A DNA stretch of 64,000 bases from Alloalcanivorax profundimaris (lineage in GTDB: Bacteria > Pseudomonadota > Gammaproteobacteria > Pseudomonadales > Alcanivoracaceae). Where the stretch lies: contig NZ_JABJWH010000006.1 in assembly GCF_015265435.1 (NCBI RefSeq), forward strand, positions 62,001-126,000, written 5' to 3'. The position numbers and the translations under genes were made by a program. Positions 8,813 to 16,649 of the stretch are shown piece after piece; the first letter of the stretch is position 1, and the number at the start of each line of letters is the position of its first letter. The notes under the pieces are model-generated. The model was given only the letters and a program-made list of their open reading frames with translations, was not told the DNA's origin and made no database searches.

Positions 8813-10663
8813 CTAGTCGCGTACCGGCTCGCCGGCCCGGCGGCCGCTGATGCGCGGCAGCGGTTCCGGCTCGCCGCGGCGGAACACCGCCCAGTTGCCG
8901 TCGCGCACCAGGCGCGCGCCTTCCAGATGCAGGTTGCCGGTGACGCCGGGCAGTTCGGCGCCGCTCAGGCTGCGCAGCATGGACAGCCGCGCCTGCAGAC
9001 GGTAGGCGTCCACGCCCATGGCGAACAGCCGGTTATAGCGACCGTGGCCCTCCGGCCAGGTTTCCTCGGCCAGACGGTGCAGTCGGGTATCCTGGTAGAG
9101 AATCCAGGGCATGTCCACGAAGCGCACGCCGTCCAGATCCTGGTCGCGGCGCGGCGCCGGGGTGCCATCGTAAATGTAGGAGGTGGTGTACACCGGCAGA
9201 CGACGGCCGTAGTGGAAGTTCAGCAGCGGTTTGATCTGGCGGCCCTGATTGGGGCTGGCGACCATGAACAGGAAGCTCATGTCCTCGCCGATGCGCGGCT
9301 GATATTCCGTCTTGCGGCCGTAGCGGTCCTTGGTCGGGCCGCCCTGGCGTTCCCGGGCCGCCTCCATCAGGTTGCGCACCGTGTCGCCCATGTTCTCGTC
9401 GGTGAAGCCGCTCTCCAGGCTGACCTCGCCGCCGCGTTCCCGCCAGGCGTTCATGAAGGCGCCGCTGACACGGCGGCCCCAGTCGCTTTCCGGGTACAGC
9501 ACGCCCACCTGACGGTGGCCCTCGCGCCAGGCCTGGCGCGCCACTTGGCGGGCCTCGTCCTCCGGCGCCAGGCCAAACTGGAACAGCGGCGCGTCGCGGC
9601 TGCCCTGGTCCAGGTAGTTCAACGCCAGCACGGTAACCGGCGGCGCGCCTTGGGCGGCCAGCTCGGCGACCTGCTCCTTGGCCAGCGGGCCGACCACGAA
9701 CTGGGCGCCGTCTTCCACGGCGCGCTGGAACACGGCGCTCACGTCGGCGTTGCTGACGTCGTAGAAGCGCAGGTCGGGGGTTGGGTTGCCCGCTTCCTCG
9801 GCGCTGTAATAGCCGGTCATCATGCCGTCGCGAATGGCGTCCGCCGCCGTCGACAGGTTACCGCTTTCCGGCAACAGCACCGCCACCCGCTGCGGCCGCT
9901 GGCGGGCGGCTTTCCGCATGGCGCCGACCATTTCCGGCAACTGCAGGGCGGCGGGGTGGTTGGGCCATTGCTCACGCCATTGCGACAGGCGCTGAACCTG
10001 GTTGTCGATGTCCGCCTGCGGGTCGCGGTAGAGCAGCGCCAGTTCCAGCCAGCCGCGCAGATCCCCGGACGCTTGCTCGGAGCGGTTTTCCAGGGTGTCC
10101 ATGGGCAGGCTCATGAGCGCTTCCCAGGTGAGCTTGCGGCTATATCGCTGGTCGTCCCGGTCGAGCAGCGCGTCCACCGCCACCCGTTCGCTCACGCTGT
10201 CCATCAGCTGACCGTCCAGGGCCAGGGCGTCGGCGTGCAGCAATTTCAGGCGCGCGCGGCGCTGAGCGTCGAGACCATCGATGGTGCTCCGCGAACCGTC
10301 CAGCAGCTCAAGGGCCCGCTCCGGTTTCTGTAACGCCAGCCAGCATTGCGCGCGCAGCCACAGCCAGCGATAGCGCTGGTCCTGGGACTGGGCGCTGTCG
10401 GCGATCCGGTCGAGAAGATCGGAGGCGTCCTGGGCGCGCTGGTTGACCAGATAGTAGCGCGCCCATTGCAGGGCTCTTTCGGTGCGCACCGGTTCCGCCA
10501 GAGCCGCCAGTTGGGCGTTGGCATCCTCCAGGTTGCTCGGGGCTTCGCGGAGAGGGGCTCCCCGGTGAGGGCCGTCGGAGGCCTCCTTGGGAGTGGGTAC
10601 TTGGCAGGCGGCGAGCAGCGCGATCAGCGCCATCGCGGCCAGGCGGGCCGGTCGGAATTCCAT
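8813..10663 (-). CDS. lpoA: Penicillin-binding protein activator LpoA
   Basis: A 616-residue outer-membrane lipoprotein that spans the periplasm and activates the peptidoglycan synthase PBP1A. The signal peptide ends in lipobox LLAAC (C20, then QVPTP). A TPR-like helical region covers about residues 35-245, and the C-terminal two thirds has the periplasmic-binding-protein fold (RVAVLLPESGNLSTAADAI near 260, VVGPL near 335, VGVLYPESDWGRR near 385). It heads the lpoA-yraN-diaA-dolP operon and is divergent from rsmI, an arrangement shared with E. coli and Pseudomonas. Start ATG 10663 gives a proper signal peptide. Confidence 0.94.
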   Translation of the reverse strand: MEFRPARLAAMALIALLAACQVPTPKEASDGPHRGAPLREAPSNLEDANAQLAALAEPVRTERALQWARYYLVNQRAQDASDLLDRIADSAQSQDQRYRWLWLRAQCWLALQKPERALELLDGSRSTIDGLDAQRRARLKLLHADALALDGQLMDSVSERVAVDALLDRDDQRYSRKLTWEALMSLPMDTLENRSEQASGDLRGWLELALLYRDPQADIDNQVQRLSQWREQWPNHPAALQLPEMVGAMRKAARQRPQRVAVLLPESGNLSTAADAIRDGMMTGYYSAEEAGNPTPDLRFYDVSNADVSAVFQRAVEDGAQFVVGPLAKEQVAELAAQGAPPVTVLALNYLDQGSRDAPLFQFGLAPEDEARQVARQAWREGHRQVGVLYPESDWGRRVSGAFMNAWRERGGEVSLESGFTDENMGDTVRNLMEAARERQGGPTKDRYGRKTEYQPRIGEDMSFLFMVASPNQGRQIKPLLNFHYGRRLPVYTTSYIYDGTPAPRRDQDLDGVRFVDMPWILYQDTRLHRLAEETWPEGHGRYNRLFAMGVDAYRLQARLSMLRSLSGAELPGVTGNLHLEGARLVRDGNWAVFRRGEPEPLPRISGRRAGEPVRD

Positions 10664-10706
10664 GACTTTGGGGCAACCCCTTTGCTACTGCGGGAACGAA
10701 GCCGGT

Positions 10707-10712
10707 ATTGTA
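10707..10712 (-). promoter_or_regulatory. Probable -10 box of the lpoA operon
   Basis: Read on the minus strand, TACAAT lies 44 bp upstream of the lpoA start; the matching -35 (GTGCAA with 17-bp spacing) is poor, so only the -10 is convincing. Confidence 0.4.
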
Positions 10713-10811
10713 GGGCCTGTTCGCACCGCTTGCACCACGCCGGGGGTGCTGTTTCGGGGCGTCCTTCTCACTCCCAAACAACTCTTTACACTAGCTCGGG
10801 ATACAAAGGGC

Positions 10812-11642
10812 ATGAGCGGTTCCCTCTATGTGGTCAGCACGCCGATCGGCAACCTGGACGATATCACCCGGCGCGCGCTGACCGTGCTCGGCGAGGTGAA
10901 CTGGATCGCCGCGGAGGACACCCGCCACAGCCAGAACCTGCTCGGCCACGTGGGCGTGAGCACCCGCCTGATCAGCTACCACGATCACAACGAAGCCCAG
11001 CGTACCCCGGAGCTGGTGAGCCGCCTGCGCGAAGGCGACAGCGGCGCGCTGATCAGCGACGCCGGCACGCCCCTGGTGAGCGACCCGGGCTTCCGGCTGG
11101 TGCGCGCCTGCCAGGACGCCGGCGTGCCGGTGGTGCCGGTGCCCGGCGCCTCGGCGTTGCTGGCGGCGCTGGCGGTGGCCGGCCAGCCCAGCGACCGGTT
11201 TCAGTTCGAGGGCTTCCTGCCCGCCAAGGGCGCCGCCCGGGAGCGCGCCCTGGAACGCCTCGCCGGCAGCGACGCCACCACCCTGATCTACGAGGCGCCG
11301 CACCGGGTGCTGTCCCTGCTGGAGGCGCTGGCACCCAAGGTCACCGCGGAGCGGGAGCTGACCCTGTGCCGGGAGCTCACCAAGCGCTTCGAAACCGTGC
11401 GCCGGGGCCCGGTGCCGGAGATCCTGGAGTGGGTGCGCGGCGACAAGGACCAGCAGCGCGGCGAACTGGTGCTGGTGCTGTCGCCGGCGGTCCGTGGCGA
11501 GGTGCTGGATGAACGGGACCGGGCCCTGGCCCGGGCGCTCCTCGAGGAACTGCCCCTGTCCCGGGCGGCCCGCGTTCTCGCCGCCCACACCGGGCTCAAG
11601 CGTCAGGCGCTCTACACCTACCTGGAAGCAATTAACAGTTAA
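10812..11642 (+). CDS. rsmI: 16S rRNA (cytidine(1402)-2'-O)-methyltransferase
   Basis: A 276-residue SAM-dependent methyltransferase that 2'-O-methylates C1402 in the decoding centre of 16S rRNA; its partner enzyme for the N4 methyl group of the same base is RsmH, encoded at 13718. Family marks are YVVSTPIGNLDDITRRAL at the N terminus, AEDTRHSQNLL, and ISDAGTPLVSDPGFRLV. The start ATG 10812 follows AAAGGG and gives the family N terminus. Divergent from lpoA. Its last codons run into the palindrome and heptad repeats of the rnpB promoter. Confidence 0.96.
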   Translation: MSGSLYVVSTPIGNLDDITRRALTVLGEVNWIAAEDTRHSQNLLGHVGVSTRLISYHDHNEAQRTPELVSRLREGDSGALISDAGTPLVSDPGFRLVRACQDAGVPVVPVPGASALLAALAVAGQPSDRFQFEGFLPAKGAARERALERLAGSDATTLIYEAPHRVLSLLEALAPKVTAERELTLCRELTKRFETVRRGPVPEILEWVRGDKDQQRGELVLVLSPAVRGEVLDERDRALARALLEELPLSRAARVLAAHTGLKRQALYTYLEAINS

Positions 11643-11664
11643 CTGTTCACCGTTCACTATTCAC
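11634..11664. repeat. 14-bp palindrome plus three heptad repeats at rsmI end / rnpB promoter
   Basis: AACAGTTAACTGTT (11634-11647) is a perfect palindrome containing the rsmI stop codon. It runs into three 7-bp tandem units TGTTCAC, CGTTCAC and TATTCAC (11644-11664) that share TTCAC. The repeats occupy the -35 and spacer of the rnpB promoter. Confidence 0.75.
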
Positions 11665-11673
11665 TGCTATTAT
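11646..11673 (+). promoter_or_regulatory. Sigma-70 promoter of rnpB
   Basis: TTCACC (11646-11651), 16-bp spacer, TATTAT (11668-11673). The predicted start coincides with the mature 5' end at about 11681. Confidence 0.65.
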
Positions 11674-11680
11674 CCGCGCC

Positions 11681-12035
11681 GGACCGGTCAGGCAACCGCT
11701 GGCGACGTACGTCGCTGGAGGAAAGTCCGGGCTCCATAGGGCAGGGTGCCAGGTAACGCCTGGGGGCCGCGCTGGCGACGGCGCGGTCACGGACAGTGCC
11801 GCAGAAAACAAACCGCCCGTTCGTTCTCGATCGGGTAAGGGTGAAAAGGTGCGGTAAGAGCGCACCGCGCCGCTGGTAACAGCGGTGGCACGGTAAACCC
11901 CACCCGGAGCAAGACCAAATAGGGATCCCATGGCGTGGCCCGCGCTGGATCCGGGTAGGTCGCTTGAGGGCCCGCGGTGACGCGGGTCCCAGATGAATGG
12001 TTGCCCACGACAGAACCCGGCTTATCGACCGGTCC
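11681..12035 (+). ncRNA. rnpB: RNase P RNA (bacterial type A)
   Basis: This is the catalytic RNA of RNase P, which matures tRNA 5' ends. The ends pair (GGACCGGT at 11681-11688 with ACCGGTCC at 12028-12035) to form helix P1. The conserved GAGGAAAGTCCGGGCTCC block starts near 11717, and ACAGTGCC(A)CAGAAA, GGTAAGGGTGAAAAGGTG, AGCAAGACCAAATAGG and the final ACAGAACCCGGCTTAT occur in the expected order. Total length about 355 nt is normal for type A. Ends are judged from pairing and could move by a few bases. Confidence 0.96.
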
Positions 12036-12048
12036 ACCCCTTTCCCAC

Positions 12049-12074
12049 GACCCGGGCTTTTCTTGACCCGGGTC
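12049..12074 (+). terminator. Candidate rnpB terminator
   Basis: GACCCGGG (12049-12056) pairs perfectly with CCCGGGTC (12067-12074) around a T-rich 10-nt loop. No clean T-tract follows the hairpin, so termination here is uncertain. Confidence 0.35.
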
Positions 12075-12129
12075 AGTCGCCCCGCGGGCACCGTGGATTA
12101 TCCTCCTCCCAGAGATAGACGGGGGAATC

Positions 12130-12933
12130 ATGGCCAAAGCGGATATTCTGTTTGAAAGCGACGATCACCGGGTGGTGCGCTACGCCGACCTGGTAAAAGG
12201 CGAGGGCATTCAGGCCAACCAGTTCGCCATCCGCCACGGTTCCCACGGCGCCCTGATCGATCCGGGCGGCGATCTCACCTTCACGCCGCTCACCATCGAG
12301 TTGAGCCGGCACCTCAATCTCCAGGGGCTGGATTACATCCTCGCCTCCCACCAGGACCCGGACATCATTGCCTCGCTGCCGCGCTGGATGCTGCATTCCA
12401 ACTGCAAGGTGGCGGTGTCGAAGCTGTGGTCCCGGTTTCTGCCCCACCTGGCTTCCACCTTCGTCACCAGCCGGGTGGGGGAGCAGTGGCAGTCGCGCAT
12501 CCTGGCCCTGCCCGACGAAGGCGCCCGGTTGCCGTTCGGCGATACCGAGCTGTGGGCCCTGCCGGCCCACTTTCTGCACTCGGTGGGCAATTTCAGCTTC
12601 TTTGATCCGATCAGCCGGATCCTGTTTTCCGGCGACATCGGTGCGTCCCTGGACGGGGAAGAGGCGGCGGTGGCCAAATTCGAGGATCATGTACCGGCCA
12701 TGGCCGGTTTCCACCGGCGCTACATGGCGGGCAACCGGGCCTGCCGGCTGTGGGTGCACATGATCCGCGAGCTCAAGCCCGCCATGATCGTGCCGCAGCA
12801 CGGCGGCTACTTTGACCGCCCGGAGACCGTTGAGCTGTTCCTGGACTGGCTGGAACGGCTGGAATGCGGCCCGGATTTGATGGAGCCCCGCCAATACCGG
12901 CTTCCCCCGCGAGTCAGTGCTTACCCGGAATAA
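12130..12933 (+). CDS. Metallo-beta-lactamase-fold diiron protein, ODP-like
   Basis: A 267-residue metallo-beta-lactamase-fold protein. Metal ligands are visible in SHQDPDI (about 93-99, in place of the classical HxHxDH), PAHFLHSVGN (about 142-151), FSGDIGAS (about 171) and PQHGGYF (about 222). This ligand pattern resembles flavodiiron proteins and the stand-alone oxygen-binding diiron proteins (ODP) described as O2 sensors in chemotaxis, rather than hydrolases. There is no flavodoxin domain. It stands alone between rnpB and the division cluster. Fold is sure; the oxygen-binding role is inferred from family. Confidence 0.7.
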   Translation: MAKADILFESDDHRVVRYADLVKGEGIQANQFAIRHGSHGALIDPGGDLTFTPLTIELSRHLNLQGLDYILASHQDPDIIASLPRWMLHSNCKVAVSKLWSRFLPHLASTFVTSRVGEQWQSRILALPDEGARLPFGDTELWALPAHFLHSVGNFSFFDPISRILFSGDIGASLDGEEAAVAKFEDHVPAMAGFHRRYMAGNRACRLWVHMIRELKPAMIVPQHGGYFDRPETVELFLDWLERLECGPDLMEPRQYRLPPRVSAYPE

Positions 12934-13126
12934 TCCTTTTCGATCTAAAAAATAACAATCCTTAGAATAAAATAATCTAGCACTTAAAGTGGTTTCTCGG
13001 AAACGGCCGTCAGGGCCCTGATTCCGCACGCAACTCCTTCCTCCATACCCTCCAAACCCCCTTTGTGACTCAGCTAACAAACTGATTTGCAAAGAGTTTC
13101 TTTTACATTCGCCATTGTCGCCGTGC

Positions 13127-13156
13127 TTGACTTGCCGAATAGGGTGGTCCTAGAGT
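13127..13156 (+). promoter_or_regulatory. Pmra, promoter of the division cluster
   Basis: TTGACT (13127-13132), 18-bp spacer and TAGAGT (13151-13156). The predicted start near 13163 falls at the edge of the first MraZ box, which fits the known autorepression of this promoter by MraZ. Confidence 0.65.
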
Positions 13157-13165
13157 GTCGCAATG

Positions 13166-13190
13166 TGGTGAAAAGTGGGATGAAGTGGAG
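13166..13190 (+). promoter_or_regulatory. MraZ operator, three TGG boxes at 10-bp period
   Basis: TGGTG (13166), TGGGA (13176) and TGGAG (13186) are separated by exactly 5 bp. MraZ is established to bind direct TGGGN repeats with 5-bp spacers upstream of mraZ. Confidence 0.75.
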
Positions 13191-13206
13191 AAAAACGCTC
13201 ATCCGG

Positions 13207-13221
13207 TGGCTCGAAGTGGGA
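13207..13221 (+). promoter_or_regulatory. Second MraZ box pair
   Basis: TGGCT (13207) and TGGGA (13217), again with a 5-bp spacer, about one helical turn after the first cluster and one base out of its phase. It lies in the transcribed leader of mraZ. Confidence 0.5.
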
Positions 13222-13255
13222 TGGACCCGCACAGACCCGAGAGAGGGGAAGGCCA

Positions 13256-13699
13256 GTGTTCAACGGGCGTACGGCGCTCAATCTGGATGCCAAGGGTCGG
13301 CTGACCGTGCCGACCCGCTACCGTGAGTCGCTGAACAGCGCTTGCGGCGGCCGCCTTGTGCTTACCCAACACCCCTACGACGCCTGTCTGGTGATGTATC
13401 CCGCCCCGGAATGGCGTGACATCGCCCGCCAGGTGGCGGGCCAGAGCGATGCCCACGCCCAGGTGCGTGCCCTGAAGCGGCGGTTCCTGGGCCAGGCCGC
13501 GGAAATGGAAATGGACGGCAACGGCCGGCTGCTGGTGCCGCCGGAGTTGCGTGACGTGGTCGGCCTGGAAAAGCGCGCCATGCTGGTGGGCTTGATGCAC
13601 CGTTTCGAGATCTGGGCCGAGGACACCTGGAACGAACTGGAACAACAGAGCCTGGATCAGGAAGCCATGCCCGAAAGCGTGCAGGCCCTGTCCTTCTAG
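13256..13699 (+). CDS. mraZ: Transcriptional regulator MraZ
   Basis: A 147-residue DNA-binding protein with two AbrB-like halves, each carrying the family signature: LDAKGRLTVPTRYR near residue 10-23 and MDGNGRLLVPPELR near residue 85-98. MraZ forms rings and represses its own promoter and so the division cluster. The start is GTG 13256, preceded by a strong AGGGGAAGG site, giving MFNGRTALNLD at the N terminus. It is the first gene of the cluster, 18 bp before rsmH. Confidence 0.95.
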   Translation: MFNGRTALNLDAKGRLTVPTRYRESLNSACGGRLVLTQHPYDACLVMYPAPEWRDIARQVAGQSDAHAQVRALKRRFLGQAAEMEMDGNGRLLVPPELRDVVGLEKRAMLVGLMHRFEIWAEDTWNELEQQSLDQEAMPESVQALSF

Positions 13700-13717
13700 G
13701 GTCATAGGGCGGCGGGT

Positions 13718-14656
13718 ATGAGCAACGACAACAAGCAGTACGAACACCAGCCGGTGATGCTGGAGGAGGTACTGGAAATGTGGTCCACCCGCGCGGATGG
13801 CTTTTACGTGGACGGCACCTTCGGGCGCGGCGGTCACAGTCGCGCGCTGCTGGGTCGCCTCGACGACGCCGCCCGGCTGGTGGGCGTGGACCGGGATCCG
13901 CAGGCGGTGGCCGCCGGCGAGGCCCTGGCCGCCGAGGACCACCGTTTCCGCATTCACCGGGCCCGTTTCGACTGCCTGCCGGAGCTGGTGGCCGCCGAAG
14001 GCCGGGCCATCGACGGCCTGTTGCTGGATCTGGGCGTGTCCTCGCCGCAGCTGGACGACGCCGCCCGCGGCTTCAGCTTCCTGCGCGACGGGCCCCTGGA
14101 CATGCGCATGGACCCGGAGCACGGCGAAAGCGTGGCCGACTGGCTGGCCCGCGCCGAGGAAAAGCAGATCGCCGACGTGCTCTATCAGTACGGCGAGGAA
14201 CGCAAGTCGCGCCGCATCGCCCGGGTGATCCGCGAGCGCCGCGAGCAGACGCCGATTCGAACCACCGCCCAGCTGGCGGATCTGATCGAGTCGGTGCTGG
14301 GTCGTGGCGAGCCGGGCAAGCACCCGGCCACACGCAGTTTTCAGGCGTTACGCATCCACATCAACGGTGAGCTGGATGCGTTACGCAATGTGCTGGACCA
14401 GGCTCTCGAGACGCTCGCCATCGGCGGGCGTCTCGCCATTATCAGCTTCCATTCCCTGGAAGACCGGCTGGTGAAGCGTTTCATCCGCGATCACTCCGGC
14501 CTGGCCCCCAAGGGCCGGGGCGGCCTGCCGATGATGGACGAACCGCCCGAGCGGCTGCGGCCGCTGGGCAAGGCGCGCCGCGCCGGCGAGGCGGAGGTGC
14601 GCGTCAACGCGCGCAGCCGCAGCGCGGTGCTGCGCGTGGCGGAGAAGGTGGCATGA
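13718..14656 (+). CDS. rsmH: 16S rRNA (cytosine(1402)-N4)-methyltransferase
   Basis: A 312-residue methyltransferase (formerly MraW) that N4-methylates C1402 of 16S rRNA, acting on the same base as RsmI encoded 3 kb upstream. The SAM-binding region is DGTFGRGGHSRALL (about residue 29-42), followed by DLGVSSPQLDDAARGFSF and the SFHSLEDRLVKRF block. Its stop overlaps the ftsL start by 4 bp (ATGA). Confidence 0.97.
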   Translation: MSNDNKQYEHQPVMLEEVLEMWSTRADGFYVDGTFGRGGHSRALLGRLDDAARLVGVDRDPQAVAAGEALAAEDHRFRIHRARFDCLPELVAAEGRAIDGLLLDLGVSSPQLDDAARGFSFLRDGPLDMRMDPEHGESVADWLARAEEKQIADVLYQYGEERKSRRIARVIRERREQTPIRTTAQLADLIESVLGRGEPGKHPATRSFQALRIHINGELDALRNVLDQALETLAIGGRLAIISFHSLEDRLVKRFIRDHSGLAPKGRGGLPMMDEPPERLRPLGKARRAGEAEVRVNARSRSAVLRVAEKVA

Positions 14657-14919
14657 GCGCGCGCTGGCTGGCGCCGCTGCTGATCGCCCTGGCGGTGGTG
14701 TCCGCCCTGGGCGTGGCCTACAGCGTGCACGAGGCGCGGCGGCTCACCGACCGCGCCCAGCAACTGCAGCGCGAACAAGCGCGACTGGAAACCCGCTGGG
14801 GCCAGTTGCTGCTGGAGCACAGTACCTGGGGCAGCTATGCCCGGGTGGAGCGCCTGGCCCGTGACGAGCTGGGCATGAAGTTACCGCAAAACGACGAGCG
14901 AGTGTTGATACGGCCATGA
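14653..14919 (+). CDS. ftsL: Cell division protein FtsL
   Basis: A short 88-residue bitopic membrane protein: a hydrophobic segment at about residues 5-22, then a periplasmic coiled coil rich in Arg/Gln/Glu (about 28-60). FtsL forms a complex with FtsB and FtsQ and activates FtsWI at the septum. Sequence is weakly conserved; the call rests on the size, topology, the LARDELGMKLP end typical of the family, and its place between rsmH and ftsI with 4-bp overlaps on both sides. Confidence 0.93.
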   Translation: MSARWLAPLLIALAVVSALGVAYSVHEARRLTDRAQQLQREQARLETRWGQLLLEHSTWGSYARVERLARDELGMKLPQNDERVLIRP

Positions 14920-16649
14920 AAGGGGCGCGTCGAACCTCACAACCGGCCAAACGGCAAGCCAACCGGACCCTGCGCTGGCGCTTCGTGCTGGGCTTCTGGG
15001 CGGTATGCGGTGCCGTTCTGGTGGGGCGCGCGGTGCAGCTGCAGGTGGTCGAGCATGACTTCCTGGCCCACCAGGGCCAGATTCGCAACCTGCGGGTGGA
15101 ACCGGTGGCCGCCCACCGCGGCGTGATTCGCGACCGCGAAGGCCGCCCCCTGGCCGTGAGCACCCCGGTCACCACCCTGTGGGCCAACCCCAGCGAGGCG
15201 CTGGAGCACCCGGAGCAGTGGGCCCGGCTGGGCAACAACCCGATCATCGACCGGGATCGCTTCGCCAAGCGCATCGAGCGCCACCGGAACAAGGAGTTCA
15301 TCTACCTGGCCCGCGGGCTGGCCCCGGAGCAGGCCGCCACCGTGCTCGACAAGAGCGTGCCCGGCATCCACAAGCTCACCGAATACCGCCGCTACTACCC
15401 GGCCGGCGAGGTGACCAGCCATGTGGTGGGCTTCACCAACATCGACGAGCAGGGCCAGGAAGGCGTGGAGCTGGCCTTCGAGGACCGCCTGTCCGGCCAG
15501 CCCGGGCGCAAGAAGGTGGTGCGTGATTTGCTTGGCCGGGTGATCCAGGACATCGAGATGATCGAGCCGGCGGCGCCGGGCAAGGACGTCACCCTGAGCC
15601 TGGATCTGCGCCTGCAATACCTGGCCTACAAGGAACTGCTCGCCGCCACCCGCCGTTTCAAGGCCAAGGGCGGCTCCGCCGTGGTGCTGGACGTGAAGAC
15701 CGGCGAGATCCTGGCCATGGTCAACCAGCCGGCCTACAACCCCAACAACCGGGGCAACCTGGACACCGCCAGCCTGCGCAACCGGGCGGTCACCGACCTG
15801 TTCGAGCCCGGCTCCACCATGAAGCCGTTCACCGTGGCCGCCGCCATGGAGCAGGACCTGGTGACCCCGACCACGGTGATCAACACCCATCCGGGCTACC
15901 TGCGCGTGGGCGCCAAGACCATCCGTGACCACCGCGACTACGGTGTCATCGACGTCACCACCGTGCTCACCAAGAGCTCCAACGTGGGCACCAGCAAGCT
16001 GGCCCTGGCCATGGAGCCGCTGGTGCTGCCCGGCTACCTGGAACGGTTCGGCTTCGGCCAGCCCACCGGCATCGCCTTTCCCGGCGAGAGCGACGGCATG
16101 CTGCCGCTGCGTTCTCGCTGGCGGGACGTGGAGCGGGCGGCGCTGTCCTACGGCTACGGCGTGAGTGTGTCCGCCCTGCAGCTGGCCCAGGCCTACGCCA
16201 TCATGGCCAACCACGGCCGCAAGGTGCCGCTGTCCCTGCGCAAGGTGGACACGCCGCCCCAGGGCGAGCAGGTGATCGCCCCGGAAACCGCCGATTCCCT
16301 GGTGCGCATGCTGGAAACCGTGGTCAGCCTGGAAGGCACCGCCCGGCGCGCGCGCATCCCCGGCTACCAGGTGGCCGGCAAGACCGGCACGGTGCACAAG
16401 GTGACCAGCCGAGGCTACGCCGACGACCGTTACATCGGCCTGTTCGCCGGCATCGCGCCCGCTTCCAACCCGCGCATCGCCGCCGTGGTGGTGATCGACG
16501 ACCCGCGCGGCGACGCCTATTACGGCGGCCTGGTGGCGGCGCCGGTGTTTTCTTCCATCGTTGGCGGGGTGCTGCGCACCCTGCACGTGCCGCCGGACAA
16601 GACCGACGGCCTGATCGCCGGCGATCTGGACGGGGAGGGCCGCTCATGA
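14916..16649 (+). CDS. ftsI: Peptidoglycan D,D-transpeptidase FtsI (PBP3)
   Basis: A 577-residue class B penicillin-binding protein that cross-links septal peptidoglycan with FtsW. A membrane anchor lies at about residues 22-42, an RGxIxDR motif ([10 protein letters not shown]) at about 68, and the transpeptidase domain carries the active serine in STMK (S300, K303), SSN at 354-356 and KTG at 489-491. Length matches E. coli and Pseudomonas PBP3. It overlaps ftsL and murE by 4 bp each. Confidence 0.98.
   Translation: MKGARRTSQPAKRQANRTLRWRFVLGFWAVCGAVLVGRAVQLQVVEHDFLAHQGQIRNLRVEPVAAHRGVIRDREGRPLAVSTPVTTLWANPSEALEHPEQWARLGNNPIIDRDRFAKRIERHRNKEFIYLARGLAPEQAATVLDKSVPGIHKLTEYRRYYPAGEVTSHVVGFTNIDEQGQEGVELAFEDRLSGQPGRKKVVRDLLGRVIQDIEMIEPAAPGKDVTLSLDLRLQYLAYKELLAATRRFKAKGGSAVVLDVKTGEILAMVNQPAYNPNNRGNLDTASLRNRAVTDLFEPGSTMKPFTVAAAMEQDLVTPTTVINTHPGYLRVGAKTIRDHRDYGVIDVTTVLTKSSNVGTSKLALAMEPLVLPGYLERFGFGQPTGIAFPGESDGMLPLRSRWRDVERAALSYGYGVSVSALQLAQAYAIMANHGRKVPLSLRKVDTPPQGEQVIAPETADSLVRMLETVVSLEGTARRARIPGYQVAGKTGTVHKVTSRGYADDRYIGLFAGIAPASNPRIAAVVVIDDPRGDAYYGGLVAAPVFSSIVGGVLRTLHVPPDKTDGLIAGDLDGEGRS

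Larger units (their letters stand above)
12934..13255 (+). other. Intergenic region upstream of mraZ
   Basis: This 322-bp gap starts with an AT-rich block (about 12940-12985) that stands out from the GC-rich surroundings, then a stretch without recognised signals, then the mra promoter (13127-13156), two clusters of MraZ boxes and the mraZ ribosome site near 13243-13252. Confidence 0.7.

Noticed and set aside
8774..10333. A long plus-strand frame opposite lpoA
   Set aside because: It lacks a ribosome site and recognisable domains, while lpoA on the minus strand has a lipobox and the expected folds.
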